DNA of 45,579 bases. It comes from Limosilactobacillus panis DSM 6035. GTDB taxonomy: Bacteria; Bacillota; Bacilli; Lactobacillales; Lactobacillaceae. The first letter of the stretch is position 1; the number at the start of each line of letters is the position of its first letter. Below are positions 15,708 through 23,020 of this stretch, in pieces. The DNA lies in the NCBI RefSeq assembly GCF_001435935.1, contig NZ_AZGM01000128.1, positions 1 through 45,579 on the forward strand, given 5' to 3'. A program made the position numbers and the translations under genes. The notes under the pieces were generated by a model. It was given only the letters and a program-made list of their open reading frames with translations, was not told the origin of the DNA and ran no database searches.

Positions 15708-17159
15708 GTGAATAATATGGATTTACAAATGTTAACCGACCTTTATGAATTCTCAATGGCAAACGGCTATTACGCCACCCTGCCCCATGACCGCCAGGCC
15801 CGGTTCGACGTTTTCTACCGGCGGGTTCCTGATAATGGCAGCTTTGTCATTGCGGCCGGTCTCCAGCAAGTAGTTGAGCAAGTTGCTAATTGGCATTTTT
15901 CTAAGGAAAACATTGAATACTTAAAATCACTAAAAGAGTTTAGCCCTGATTTTCTTGACTACCTTAGCAAAATTAAAAACAGCTGTACTATCCAAGCTCT
16001 TCCCGAAGGCACCCCAGTGTTTCCACGAGAACCAATTATCTCCATCAGTGGTCCCTTAATTGAGGCACAACTCTTAGAAACTTTCGTCCTCAACATTATT
16101 AACCACCAATCACTAATTGCCACTAAGTCATGGCAGATTAACCATGCTGCTCAAGGACGGCCAATTATGGAATTTGGTGCCCGTCGTGCGCAAGGACCAG
16201 ACGCGGCCACTTATGGTGCACGGGCAGCCGTGATTGGCGGTTGCACCAGTACTTCAAACTTGCAAGCAGCTAGTCAATTCCACATTCCAGCAGCGGGAAC
16301 AATGGCGCACGCCTGGGTGGAAAGCTTTCCTGACGAACTAAGCGCCTTTCAAGCATGGGCAAAAGTTTACCCGAATAAGATTTCCCTACTGGTTGATACA
16401 TATGATGTCCTTAAGTCAGGGGTTCCAAACGCTATTCGCGTCTTCAAGCAAGCCCGCGCCAATGGCCATGAACCAGTTGGCATTCGGATCGATTCCGGGG
16501 ATATTTCCCAGCTTGCCATCAAAGCGCGGCAGATGCTCGATGAAGCGGGCTTCCCACAGGCTAAAATCACTGCTTCCAATGCTCTTGACGCCCACGTTGT
16601 AAAATCACTGTTGGACGATGGAGCACCAATTGATAACTTTGGGATTGGTGAACGCTTGATTACCAGTTCTTCTAGTCCGGTCTTAAGCGGCGTCTACAAA
16701 TTAGCGGAAGAAAGCGTCAATGGCAAATGGATCCCAACGATTAAGGTTAGTGATAGCCGGGAAAAGGTTACGATTCCGGGTAATAAGCAGGTTTACCGTA
16801 TTTATAGTAATGATCAGCCAAATAAGGCGATTGCCGATGTCATCGCCCTGGCTGATGAATCCATCACGACACCGCTCAAGGTTGTTAACTCCGATCCTAC
16901 TGCCACTAATGCCAGTCAAATCTTAACCAACTTTACTGCCAAACCACTATTAAAAACCTACTTAACCGCGGGCCAGCCGGCAAAGGTGGAAACGGATGTC
17001 TTTAAGATTCAACAGACTTCTCGGCAATTGCGCGCTCAATTACCAGAAGCAAGTAAACGGCTAGTCAACCCTGACCGGTACCCTGTTTACTTAACCACTA
17101 AGCTAGCTGATCTCCAAGAACAATTGATTACCAAAGCCCAATTTGCTGAGGAGAATTAA
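15708..17159 (+). CDS. pncB: Nicotinate phosphoribosyltransferase
   Basis: A ~480-residue nicotinate phosphoribosyltransferase, which makes nicotinate mononucleotide from nicotinic acid and PRPP, the first step of NAD salvage. Characteristic blocks are MLTDLYEFSMANGY near the start, IMEFGARRAQGPDAA, the HAWVESFPDE stretch, GIRIDSGDISQLA and NFGIGERLITS. The length fits the Firmicute form. The frame opens at GTG 15708; ATG 15717 is three codons later and neither has a strong ribosome site, so the start is uncertain by three residues. pncA follows with one base between, so both steps from nicotinamide are in one operon under the NrtR-type dyad. Confidence 0.94.
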   Translation: MNNMDLQMLTDLYEFSMANGYYATLPHDRQARFDVFYRRVPDNGSFVIAAGLQQVVEQVANWHFSKENIEYLKSLKEFSPDFLDYLSKIKNSCTIQALPEGTPVFPREPIISISGPLIEAQLLETFVLNIINHQSLIATKSWQINHAAQGRPIMEFGARRAQGPDAATYGARAAVIGGCTSTSNLQAASQFHIPAAGTMAHAWVESFPDELSAFQAWAKVYPNKISLLVDTYDVLKSGVPNAIRVFKQARANGHEPVGIRIDSGDISQLAIKARQMLDEAGFPQAKITASNALDAHVVKSLLDDGAPIDNFGIGERLITSSSSPVLSGVYKLAEESVNGKWIPTIKVSDSREKVTIPGNKQVYRIYSNDQPNKAIADVIALADESITTPLKVVNSDPTATNASQILTNFTAKPLLKTYLTAGQPAKVETDVFKIQQTSRQLRAQLPEASKRLVNPDRYPVYLTTKLADLQEQLITKAQFAEEN

Positions 17160-17160
17160 A

Positions 17161-17709
17161 ATGACAAAAGCATTATTAATTATTGACTACACAAATGACT
17201 TTGTTGCTGACAATGGATCTTTAACCGTCGGTAAACCAGCTCAGGCGTTAGAGCAACCAATCATCAGTTTAGCTAACCAGTTTCTTAAAAATAAGGATTA
17301 CGTGATTCTGCCGACTGATGGTCACTTGAAAGATGATCATTTTAACCCAGAGCATCGCTTATACCCACCTCACAACATTATTGGAACTAAGGGACAAGAA
17401 TTGTATGGGAAAGTTGGCCAATGGTTCCAACAAAATCAGAATGATTCCCATGTCTATAAATTTAATAAAAACCGCTATTCTGCTTTTCAAAACACTAATC
17501 TGGATAATTATTTACGGGAACGGCGGATTAACGAAGTCTGGATTTGTGGAGTATGTACCGATATCTGTGTATTGCACACGGCAATTAGTGCATATAACCG
17601 TAATTATCAAATTGTCATCCCCCAAAAGGCAGTCGCTACTTTCTCCACTCTGGGGGCAAAGTGGGCAATGGGACACTTCAAGAATGTCCTTGGAGCAACG
17701 GTTCGTTAA
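17161..17709 (+). CDS. pncA: Nicotinamidase (isochorismatase family)
   Basis: A 182-residue cysteine amidohydrolase that converts nicotinamide to nicotinic acid. The catalytic triad is visible: D9 (IIDYTNDF), K103 (NKNRYSAF) and C136 (VCTDICV). The metal-binding residues lie in PTDGHLKDDHF (51-61). I use the ATG at 17161, one base after the pncB stop, because GAGGAG sits just before it inside the end of pncB; the longer frame from 17143 lacks a site. The product feeds pncB directly. Confidence 0.93.
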   Translation: MTKALLIIDYTNDFVADNGSLTVGKPAQALEQPIISLANQFLKNKDYVILPTDGHLKDDHFNPEHRLYPPHNIIGTKGQELYGKVGQWFQQNQNDSHVYKFNKNRYSAFQNTNLDNYLRERRINEVWICGVCTDICVLHTAISAYNRNYQIVIPQKAVATFSTLGAKWAMGHFKNVLGATVR

Positions 17710-17730
17710 CGCAAGAGGAAGTGTATATCA

Positions 17731-18561
17731 ATGAGTTTTTATGGCAACCAAACTGAAAGGATGGTTGAATCAGCAACTTCGGGTATTCATTTGCACACAA
17801 TCACTAACCTAGCTGAAGCTCCACAGGCAAATGTAATTATCGTTCATGGGTTATCGTCATATGCGAAAAGTTATGACCCCTTCGCTAGTTTTCTTGTTAA
17901 GCATGATTGCAACGCTTTTCGCTATGATCAGCCTGGCCATGGAAAGTCAGAAGGGCCACGGGGATATATGGATTCTTTAGCTGACCTTTATGAGAATTTA
18001 CATGTAATGGTTAAAAGAACCCAAACGGCTTATCCAAATCTCCCCTTATTTGTCATTGGTCATAGCATGGGTGGCGAAACAGTCCTCTTATACGGTATAA
18101 AGTACCCGCAAACGGTTGATGGATTCGTGGTGGCTGATCCAGTTTCTATTGTTAAAGCACCAAATACGTGGAGTAAGGGTTTAACAGGCGACCCCAAGAA
18201 GCAGTTACCTAACGTGTTAAGTACAGGACTTAACAGTGACCCACGAGTAGTTCATAGAATTCAAAATGATCCTGCTAATCTTCATCACTTGACTGTCGGA
18301 ATTTTGCAAAATGAAATTAAGGGAGCTTACTTCCTCCGGGAACACCTAGCTGACTTTAAGGATCCACTATTATTTTTACAGGGACAAAAAGACGGTTTGA
18401 TTGATTATCATGATTCATTAGAAGCTTACGCCATGGTTGCTTCCAATGATAAAGAGCTTCATGTCTACTCTTCTTTGATGCACAATATTTTCGACGAGCC
18501 CCAACGAAAATGGGATATCTACTCAGAAGTCGTCCAGTGGATTAATTGTCACCGATATTAA
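17731..18561 (+). CDS. Alpha/beta hydrolase, monoacylglycerol lipase-like
   Basis: A 276-residue serine hydrolase of the lysophospholipase/monoacylglycerol lipase group. The nucleophile is S112 in GHSMGG. VHGLSSYAKSY near residue 40 provides the oxyanion region, FRYDQPGHGKSEG follows, and the acid and base lie in LFLQGQKDGLID and SSLMHNIFDEP near the C terminus. No signal peptide is seen, so it is cytosolic. It begins 21 bases after pncA with AGAGGAAG before ATG and may be read through from the NAD operon, although no metabolic link is clear. The hairpin at 18681-18711 lies downstream. Confidence 0.85.
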   Translation: MSFYGNQTERMVESATSGIHLHTITNLAEAPQANVIIVHGLSSYAKSYDPFASFLVKHDCNAFRYDQPGHGKSEGPRGYMDSLADLYENLHVMVKRTQTAYPNLPLFVIGHSMGGETVLLYGIKYPQTVDGFVVADPVSIVKAPNTWSKGLTGDPKKQLPNVLSTGLNSDPRVVHRIQNDPANLHHLTVGILQNEIKGAYFLREHLADFKDPLLFLQGQKDGLIDYHDSLEAYAMVASNDKELHVYSSLMHNIFDEPQRKWDIYSEVVQWINCHRY

Positions 18562-18925
18562 AAGAAAAGTGTCTTGACACCGATTTGTAGGTATTAACCT
18601 GCTTTGGGGGTATAAAAAGAGACGCCACAAGGGGCGAAGGCTTACCAAGTTGCTAAACTCTTTAAGCGAAGCCAAAATAAAAAATCCCCGGCCAAATTGG
18701 TCGAGGATTTTACAGTTTAAAATGCTGTTTCCCCGCTACTATACGTAACTAGTTTGCCTTCTTACGCTTACTGAGTCAGGTAGCCTAGTATCAATCTTTA
18801 TGAGCAGTAAGAAACACTTTTAAAGACTTACTTCACTTTACCGGGGATTCCGAAAGGCTAGTTGCACATCAAAATGCGATTTAGCAAGCCAGTCTTGTCT
18901 CTCCCACTTTATTTATATGATTACC
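18562..18925. other. Intergenic region without a recognisable gene
   Basis: It separates the convergent hydrolase gene and the thiol-redox operon. It holds GTGTC-TT-GACAC near 18571-18582 and the terminator at 18681-18711. Frames on the minus strand from 18740 to 18900 are broken by stops; I see no conserved motif in them. Confidence 0.5.
18681..18711. terminator. Hairpin between convergent units
   Basis: Two 15-base arms (AAAATCCCCGGCCAA and TTGGTCGAGGATTTT) around a single A, with one mismatch and one G-U pair. A and T runs on both sides suit termination in either direction. Confidence 0.7.
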
Positions 18926-18997
18926 CTATTTAGGAGCATCAGCAACCAACGCAAACAATAAGGTTACCAAAGTTACAATCCCAACAAATTGTCCCAT
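18926..18997 (-). CDS. Predicted 23-residue hydrophobic peptide
   Basis: A short frame MGQFVGIVTLVTLLFALVAD plus APK, behind a good GGGAGGG site nine bases before ATG. It is 24 bases downstream of the last thioredoxin-like gene in the same direction. About 17 residues form one hydrophobic helix, so it would be a single-span membrane microprotein. It could instead be a type I toxin-like peptide. No homologue is recognised and coding capacity is inferred only from the ribosome site, codon content and position. Confidence 0.45.
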   Translation of the reverse strand: MGQFVGIVTLVTLLFALVADAPK

Positions 18998-19021
18998 CAC
19001 TTTCCCTCCCTTTTTTAATTA

Positions 19022-19351
19022 CTAATCGAGCTTACGAAGGAACTCCTCTACTTCTTCCTTGGTTTTCCGTGCCTTGTTCACCAGTCGACCAGCCTCTTGG
19101 TCGTCCTTAAAAAAAATGAAGCTCGGAATACCCATAACATTAAGTTCCTTGAACAACTCTAAATTTTGGTCACGGTCTACCTGGAGAAACTTATATTCTG
19201 GAAAATCATCCTCAATCTCTGGTAGATGAGGCTTTATAAAATTACAATCAGGACACCATTCGGCCATGAACTCAAGGACGTACTGCCCATCGCCCAGGTG
19301 ATCCATTAATTCTTGCTTGCTCATTACGGGAATTTTTTCCATTGTTGCCAC
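19022..19351 (-). CDS. Thioredoxin-like protein, WCPDC active site
   Basis: A 109-residue thioredoxin fold with the redox motif EWCPDC (C33 and C36) and the cis-proline loop MGIPSF. The CPDC pair differs from classical CGPC and CPPC and suggests a different redox potential. Its stop is followed by the small hydrophobic frame, and it starts six bases after the stop of the upstream trxA-like gene, so it belongs to the same operon. Cytosolic. The likely role is thiol-disulfide exchange with a specific partner, perhaps one encoded in the operon. Confidence 0.85.
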   Translation of the reverse strand: MATMEKIPVMSKQELMDHLGDGQYVLEFMAEWCPDCNFIKPHLPEIEDDFPEYKFLQVDRDQNLELFKELNVMGIPSFIFFKDDQEAGRLVNKARKTKEEVEEFLRKLD

Positions 19352-19357
19352 CTCACC

Positions 19358-19672
19358 TTAATTAGCATACCGGTTCAGGACCTGTTCTAACTGGTCTTTT
19401 CTGTGAAGGCCAACCAGCTTTTCAACCACTTGGCCGTCCTTTTTAACAATCAAAGTCGGGATCGACATGATACCAAACTTTAGCGGTGTTTCTTGGTTAG
19501 CATCGACATCCATTTTATTTACCTTAACCCGGCCATCATATTCCTTGGCAATTTCTTCGACAACCGGCCCCTGCATCCGGCACGGTGGGCACCAGGTTGC
19601 CCAAAAATCGGTTAACGTTACACCAGTACCAGTTTCTTTTTCAAAATTTTGATCAGTTAAGTTCTTAACCAT
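19358..19672 (-). CDS. trxA: Thioredoxin, WCPPC active site
   Basis: A 104-residue thioredoxin beginning MVKNLTDQNF. The active site ATWCPPC gives C28 and C31 and the cis-proline is in MSIPTL. I start at 19672, behind GGAGG, rather than at 19774; the upstream extension belongs to a separate small protein in another frame. Its start codon overlaps the end of that small frame by eight bases, a sign of coupled translation. CPPC is less usual than CGPC for general thioredoxins. It may be a dedicated rather than the housekeeping TrxA, because the operon is controlled by an ArsR-rhodanese protein. Confidence 0.88.
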   Translation of the reverse strand: MVKNLTDQNFEKETGTGVTLTDFWATWCPPCRMQGPVVEEIAKEYDGRVKVNKMDVDANQETPLKFGIMSIPTLIVKKDGQVVEKLVGLHRKDQLEQVLNRYAN

Positions 19673-19808
19673 TTTTCTTTTCCTCCGTTTTCTTATCTTG
19701 CAAAGTTCGTTTATTATGGCCAGCAATATTGCAACCATCTGGCCCACAAGTGCCGATAGTATCTTGGTCACCAAATGTCTTAAAAGCTGTTTTCTTATCC
19801 TTATCCAA
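19665..19808 (-). CDS. Small 47-residue protein with a CGPDGC pair
   Basis: A TTG-started frame behind GAGGAGGG encodes 47 residues: a lysine-rich N terminus, TIGTCGPDGCNIAG with C21 and C26, then a charged lysine/glutamate tail. It ends inside the start of trxA (eight-base overlap) and begins three bases after the DsbA-like gene stop. Because it is shorter than usual cut-offs and starts with TTG, it would be missed by most annotation. The paired cysteines within a thioredoxin operon point to a redox substrate, chaperone or metal-binding partner. I do not know the family. Confidence 0.65.
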   Translation of the reverse strand: MDKDKKTAFKTFGDQDTIGTCGPDGCNIAGHNKRTLQDKKTEEKKNG

Positions 19809-19811
19809 TGC

Positions 19812-20459
19812 TTATCCCTCCTCAGCTTGAACCTGTTTTAGGACTTTTACAAAAACCGCATAGGGCTGGGCCCCACTAATTCCATACTTATTGTTGATGA
19901 CAAAGAATGGGGCCGCATGAATCCCAGCCTGTTGGGCTTCTTGCTCATCATTGATAACGTCTTGGCGATAATCATCCGATGATAACACCTGTTCGACCTC
20001 ATCTTTATCCAAGCCAGCCGCTACGGCCGCCCGGGTTAGAACATCGTGGTCGGCGATCGATTGCCCATCATTGAAGTACACCTGGTAGAAACGCTTAATA
20101 ACCCGTTCAGCCAGGTCAGAATCGTGCTTGCTATTAGCTAACTTAATCAGCCGGTGAGCATCAAGTGTGTTAGTGGGAACGACTTGTTCAATCTGCATCG
20201 GCAGGCCATCCCCATGGGCCATTGCCTCAATTTGTGCCATCTGCTTTTTGGCCTGGGGCTCAAGGGCAGCGTTGCCCCGGGTGAAGTGGTTAATGTAACT
20301 ATCCGTCGTTTCCTGTGGGGCTGTTGGATCAAGTTGGAAGGCCTTAAATTCCAATTTAGTATCATCGGCAATTCCCACTTCCTTCATTGCCCGCTTCATC
20401 CGGTTAGAGCCAATGTAGCAAAACGGGCATGCAATATCTGACCAATATTTAATTTCCAT
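19812..20459 (-). CDS. FrnE-like DsbA-family oxidoreductase
   Basis: A 215-residue DsbA-fold protein of the cytosolic FrnE branch: a thioredoxin core with an inserted helical domain (about 60-150). The active site is ACPFCYIG (C11 and C14) and there is no signal peptide. The C-terminal GIHAAPFFVINNKYGISGAQP holds the cis-proline and the ISGAQP block typical of FrnE and 2-hydroxychromene-isomerase-like members. In Deinococcus FrnE has been linked to oxidative-stress tolerance. Here it is the second gene of the thiol-redox operon. Its partner is not evident. Confidence 0.87.
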   Translation of the reverse strand: MEIKYWSDIACPFCYIGSNRMKRAMKEVGIADDTKLEFKAFQLDPTAPQETTDSYINHFTRGNAALEPQAKKQMAQIEAMAHGDGLPMQIEQVVPTNTLDAHRLIKLANSKHDSDLAERVIKRFYQVYFNDGQSIADHDVLTRAAVAAGLDKDEVEQVLSSDDYRQDVINDEQEAQQAGIHAAPFFVINNKYGISGAQPYAVFVKVLKQVQAEEG

Positions 20460-20489
20460 TACTTATTCCCCCAACGAAAATATTTATTT

Positions 20490-20786
20490 CTATAGGTAAT
20501 AACGAATAAAGCTTTCTAGCTGGTCATGGTCGATAAAGTGGGGAATCCTTTCCACCACTTCACCATCCTTTATCAAGACCATACTAGGCGCGGTCTGCAC
20601 CCGGTACTTGTCAGCTAACGTTGCGTCTGTGGCGACATTAACCGACTGAACTGTCAACTGTCCGCGATACTCGTCTTCAATCTTTTGAATAACCGGTCGT
20701 TCGGTATAACATTGCGCGCACCAGTCATTTTCAAAGGCTAACAGGGTTATCCCCGGTGCGTCAGTATCTAAATGATTAACGTTCAT
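20490..20786 (-). CDS. Thioredoxin-like protein, WCAQC active site
   Basis: A 98-residue thioredoxin-like protein with the active site ENDWCAQCYTERP (C23 and C26) and the cis-proline in QTAPSMVL. The CAQC pair is unusual. It is the first gene of the redox operon. The 28-bp dyad at 20811-20838 lies 24 bases upstream of its start, in the promoter region. The gap of 30 bases to the FrnE-like gene supports co-transcription. Confidence 0.85.
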   Translation of the reverse strand: MNVNHLDTDAPGITLLAFENDWCAQCYTERPVIQKIEDEYRGQLTVQSVNVATDATLADKYRVQTAPSMVLIKDGEVVERIPHFIDHDQLESFIRYYL

Positions 20787-20810
20787 CGATTAATCACCTA
20801 CTTTCCAAAA

Positions 20811-20838
20811 AACTATTCAATAAATTGATTGAATAGTT
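20811..20838. promoter_or_regulatory. ArsR-type operator upstream of the redox operon
   Basis: A perfect inverted repeat, AACTATTCAAT-N6-ATTGAATAGTT. It matches the dyad upstream of the ArsR-rhodanese gene (21594-21621) at 24 of the 28 positions outside or including the spacer flanks, with the same arm and spacer lengths. It is the probable binding site of that regulator. Confidence 0.75.
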
Positions 20839-20892
20839 AAATATTAACACTTACTTTTTTATAAGCCAAGGTAATAATCATAGTCAAATAAA

Positions 20893-20928
20893 AAAGTGGC
20901 TGGGAAAAGCAAATCTCTCAACCGCTTT
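20893..20928 (-). terminator. Terminator of the ArsR-rhodanese gene
   Basis: AAAGTGGCTG and CAACCGCTTT form a 10-bp stem with one G-U pair and one mismatch, overlapping the stop codon. On the minus strand a T run follows (the A run at 20888-20895). Confidence 0.6.
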
Positions 20929-21580
20929 ATTTATGTTCAGTTGTTTTCTTCCAGTCGTAACAGCTATAATTTAGACTCCGGGCCGTAAAGCCGTGCTGGT
21001 TTAATAACTGGGTCGCTAAATTGGCATAAGGACACAACCGCCCGCGACAGTATACAATAATTGTTTTTTCCTTTGGTAACCGTGACAAGCTCGTCGATAA
21101 ACTATCTAGCGGGATATTGATTGCCGCATCAATGTGGCCAGCCTGATACTCTTCAGTCGGTCGCACGTCCAGGATAAGGTCTTGCTTTGCTTCATCAATT
21201 GCTTCACCGAGCGTGATGGTTCTGACCCCTTCTTGACGGTTAGCTCTAGCATGAAGCATCTTCACCTCTGATAATTCATTTTCCCCAACCGAGACTAACA
21301 AGGCAACAAGCTCGTTAATTTGCGGTGAGCTGAGCTGGTAGATAACATGGTTACCATCTTTAACGGTTCTTACCAGGCGACTATCCTTCAGTACTTGAAG
21401 GTGCCGTGAAGTGTTAGCCACACTCATCCCGGTTTCTTGGGCAATTCGGTCAACTACCTTGGGAGACTGGGATAGTAAATCTAGGATTTCCAACCGTTTA
21501 TCACTACTTAATCCTTTCCCGACTCTTGATAGTTCTTTATATAGTTGGTGCTTATATTCAACTGCTTGCTGGTTCATCAC
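20927..21580 (-). CDS. ArsR-family regulator fused to a rhodanese domain
   Basis: A 217-residue fusion. Residues ~20-95 are an ArsR winged helix (SDKRLEILDLL, then GMSVANTSRHLQVLKDSRLV) and ~118-215 are a rhodanese domain with the catalytic cysteine C178 in YCRGRLCPYA, and C183 and C207 nearby. The ArsR part has no cysteine at all, so metal sensing through the usual thiols is excluded. Sensing, if any, should go through the rhodanese cysteines, for example as a persulfide or sulfenate. The same dyad lies upstream of this gene and of the redox operon behind it, which suggests autoregulation and control of the operon. Confidence 0.9.
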   Translation of the reverse strand: MMNQQAVEYKHQLYKELSRVGKGLSSDKRLEILDLLSQSPKVVDRIAQETGMSVANTSRHLQVLKDSRLVRTVKDGNHVIYQLSSPQINELVALLVSVGENELSEVKMLHARANRQEGVRTITLGEAIDEAKQDLILDVRPTEEYQAGHIDAAINIPLDSLSTSLSRLPKEKTIIVYCRGRLCPYANLATQLLNQHGFTARSLNYSCYDWKKTTEHK

Positions 21581-21587
21581 TACCGCC

Positions 21588-21627
21588 TCACTAAACTAAT
21601 CAAATATTCTATTGAAAAGTTTAGTGC
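21588..21627. promoter_or_regulatory. ArsR-type operator upstream of its own gene
   Basis: AACTAATCAAA-N6-ATTGAAAAGTT (21594-21621), framed by a further perfect pairing of CACTAAACT with AGTTTAGTG. It has the same spacing and nearly the same arms as the site at 20811-20838. It begins eight bases upstream of the ArsR-rhodanese start. Confidence 0.7.
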
Positions 21628-21700
21628 TATTAAAAGCTAATGTCAAAGAATGCGTGAAAACCTCCGAATTCATTGTCAGCTATTTATATAAGCACAAGAA

Positions 21701-23020
21701 TTAATCACTTACCGTCAAACGTTCAATTAGCTCCTTTTGTTGTGGGAACACCTTCTTTAGCTGCTCAACCCTAGGAATCATCAGCTCACTTGACGCCGAT
21801 GACGGCAACGTAATCCTGATTTGGGAAAAGCCCGTTGCTCCCTTGGCATCTTCCATTGCAATAAACGTATTTGGCTCAACATAAAAACCATGAACCTCAT
21901 TATTTTCCTTGTTCAAACCCAGCTTAACCAAATGATAGTGACCGTCTTGGGTAAAGCAGTGAACGTCAACCGGGTCACCATACGAGTACATAAGTGCCCG
22001 CCCATATTGAACCGTGTGTATATGTGACGGGTGCTTACCGTCAATTGTCGTATACATAATCAGCTCTCCTGGCTGGTAACCTTTATTGACGGTATATGAA
22101 GGATAAAAGCTCTGCAGTACCTTCTGCTGCCTTTTCTTCTCTTCGGGTGATAGTTGCGGGGCTGATTTAGCAGGCCCCTGAGTAGCAACATCACCTTTCC
22201 CGGTAATCAACGCATCAAATGCTGCTAGGATCGTTGACGAAAAGCCGATTGAGCGATCAGCAATGGCAGCGAGAATATTTAATTGCCCCTTGTTGATTGT
22301 AATATAGCGGCTCTGCTGGTTTCCAGCGACCAGCTGCATGCTTGGCGCCTTGATCATTTGATTCTGGGGACCGATTCCTAACTCCAGAACAAGGATCTTT
22401 TTTGTTTGGTAGCGACTAATGAAACTCTCAAAGGCGCTCACCTGTACTTGATCCATATTAAAGGTCGGTCCAGGAAGATTGGTTGCTAGTGGTTCTCCAC
22501 AAGACGAGCATGTTGGTAGATCGCCTTCGGTTAAATTACCAGCCTGGTCTTTTTCATAAATTTCGTGAAGGGTCGCTTTTAAGTCGACTGCCGGGTGTTC
22601 CTTAGGATGGGCAGTGCAAATTCCCGTCTGCCAGTTTCCCTCGACTTCAAGAAGGTTATTAAAGCCGGCCAAAGCAAAATGATGGTCAATATTCGAGGTC
22701 CAGATAAAGTAAGGCTTATCCCCCACAATCTATCGTAACTTATCCATTAATTCAGCGGGATAGTAATTATAGTTGTAATATTCCGCAATTCGCGCATAAA
22801 CGCGCCACTTATCAAGGACATTGGGGTAGTGGTAGTTAAGTGCCCCAAGTAGGTTTGGTAAATTATACTTTTCAACGAGATTGCCTAGAACAGTCGTCAA
22901 TTTACGATCACTGGCAAATAGGTTTAACCCCTCGGAAATTGAAAAGCCGTTACTAGCAGTTATCAAAAATGCATCAGCATCATGAAGCCATTGTTGGGCC
23001 GTCTTAATCGCGTTCGTCAT
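21701..23020 (-). pseudogene. Second sirtuin-like protein, split by an in-frame TAG
   Basis: Two frames (22730-23020 and 21701-22726) are in the same phase and are separated only by one TAG codon at 22730-22732, so this is one 439-codon gene with an amber codon. It starts at an ATG behind AAAGGAGG and overlaps the upstream sirtuin by 17 bases. The sirtuin-like part has a degenerate NAD loop (LITASNGFSISEG instead of GAGxS), the TSNIDHHFALAG block with the catalytic-type histidine, and cysteines in GICTAH and TCSSC that could hold zinc. The C-terminal ~110 residues (HPSHIHTVQYGRALMYSY and around) are a separate, cupin-like region that I cannot name. Truncation at codon 97 would leave an inactive N-terminal piece. 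Confidence 0.65.

Noticed and set aside
17333-17734. 133-codon open frame on the plus strand
   Set aside because: Out of frame within pncA; pncA has all catalytic residues.
18571-18582. GTGTC-TT-GACAC as a TetR operator
   Set aside because: The spacer differs from the other sites, it lies downstream of a gene end, and no regulated start is near.
22730-22732. Special amino acid at the amber codon of the sirtuin gene
   Set aside because: Selenocysteine uses TGA, and pyrrolysine is not known from lactobacilli; a nonsense change is simpler.
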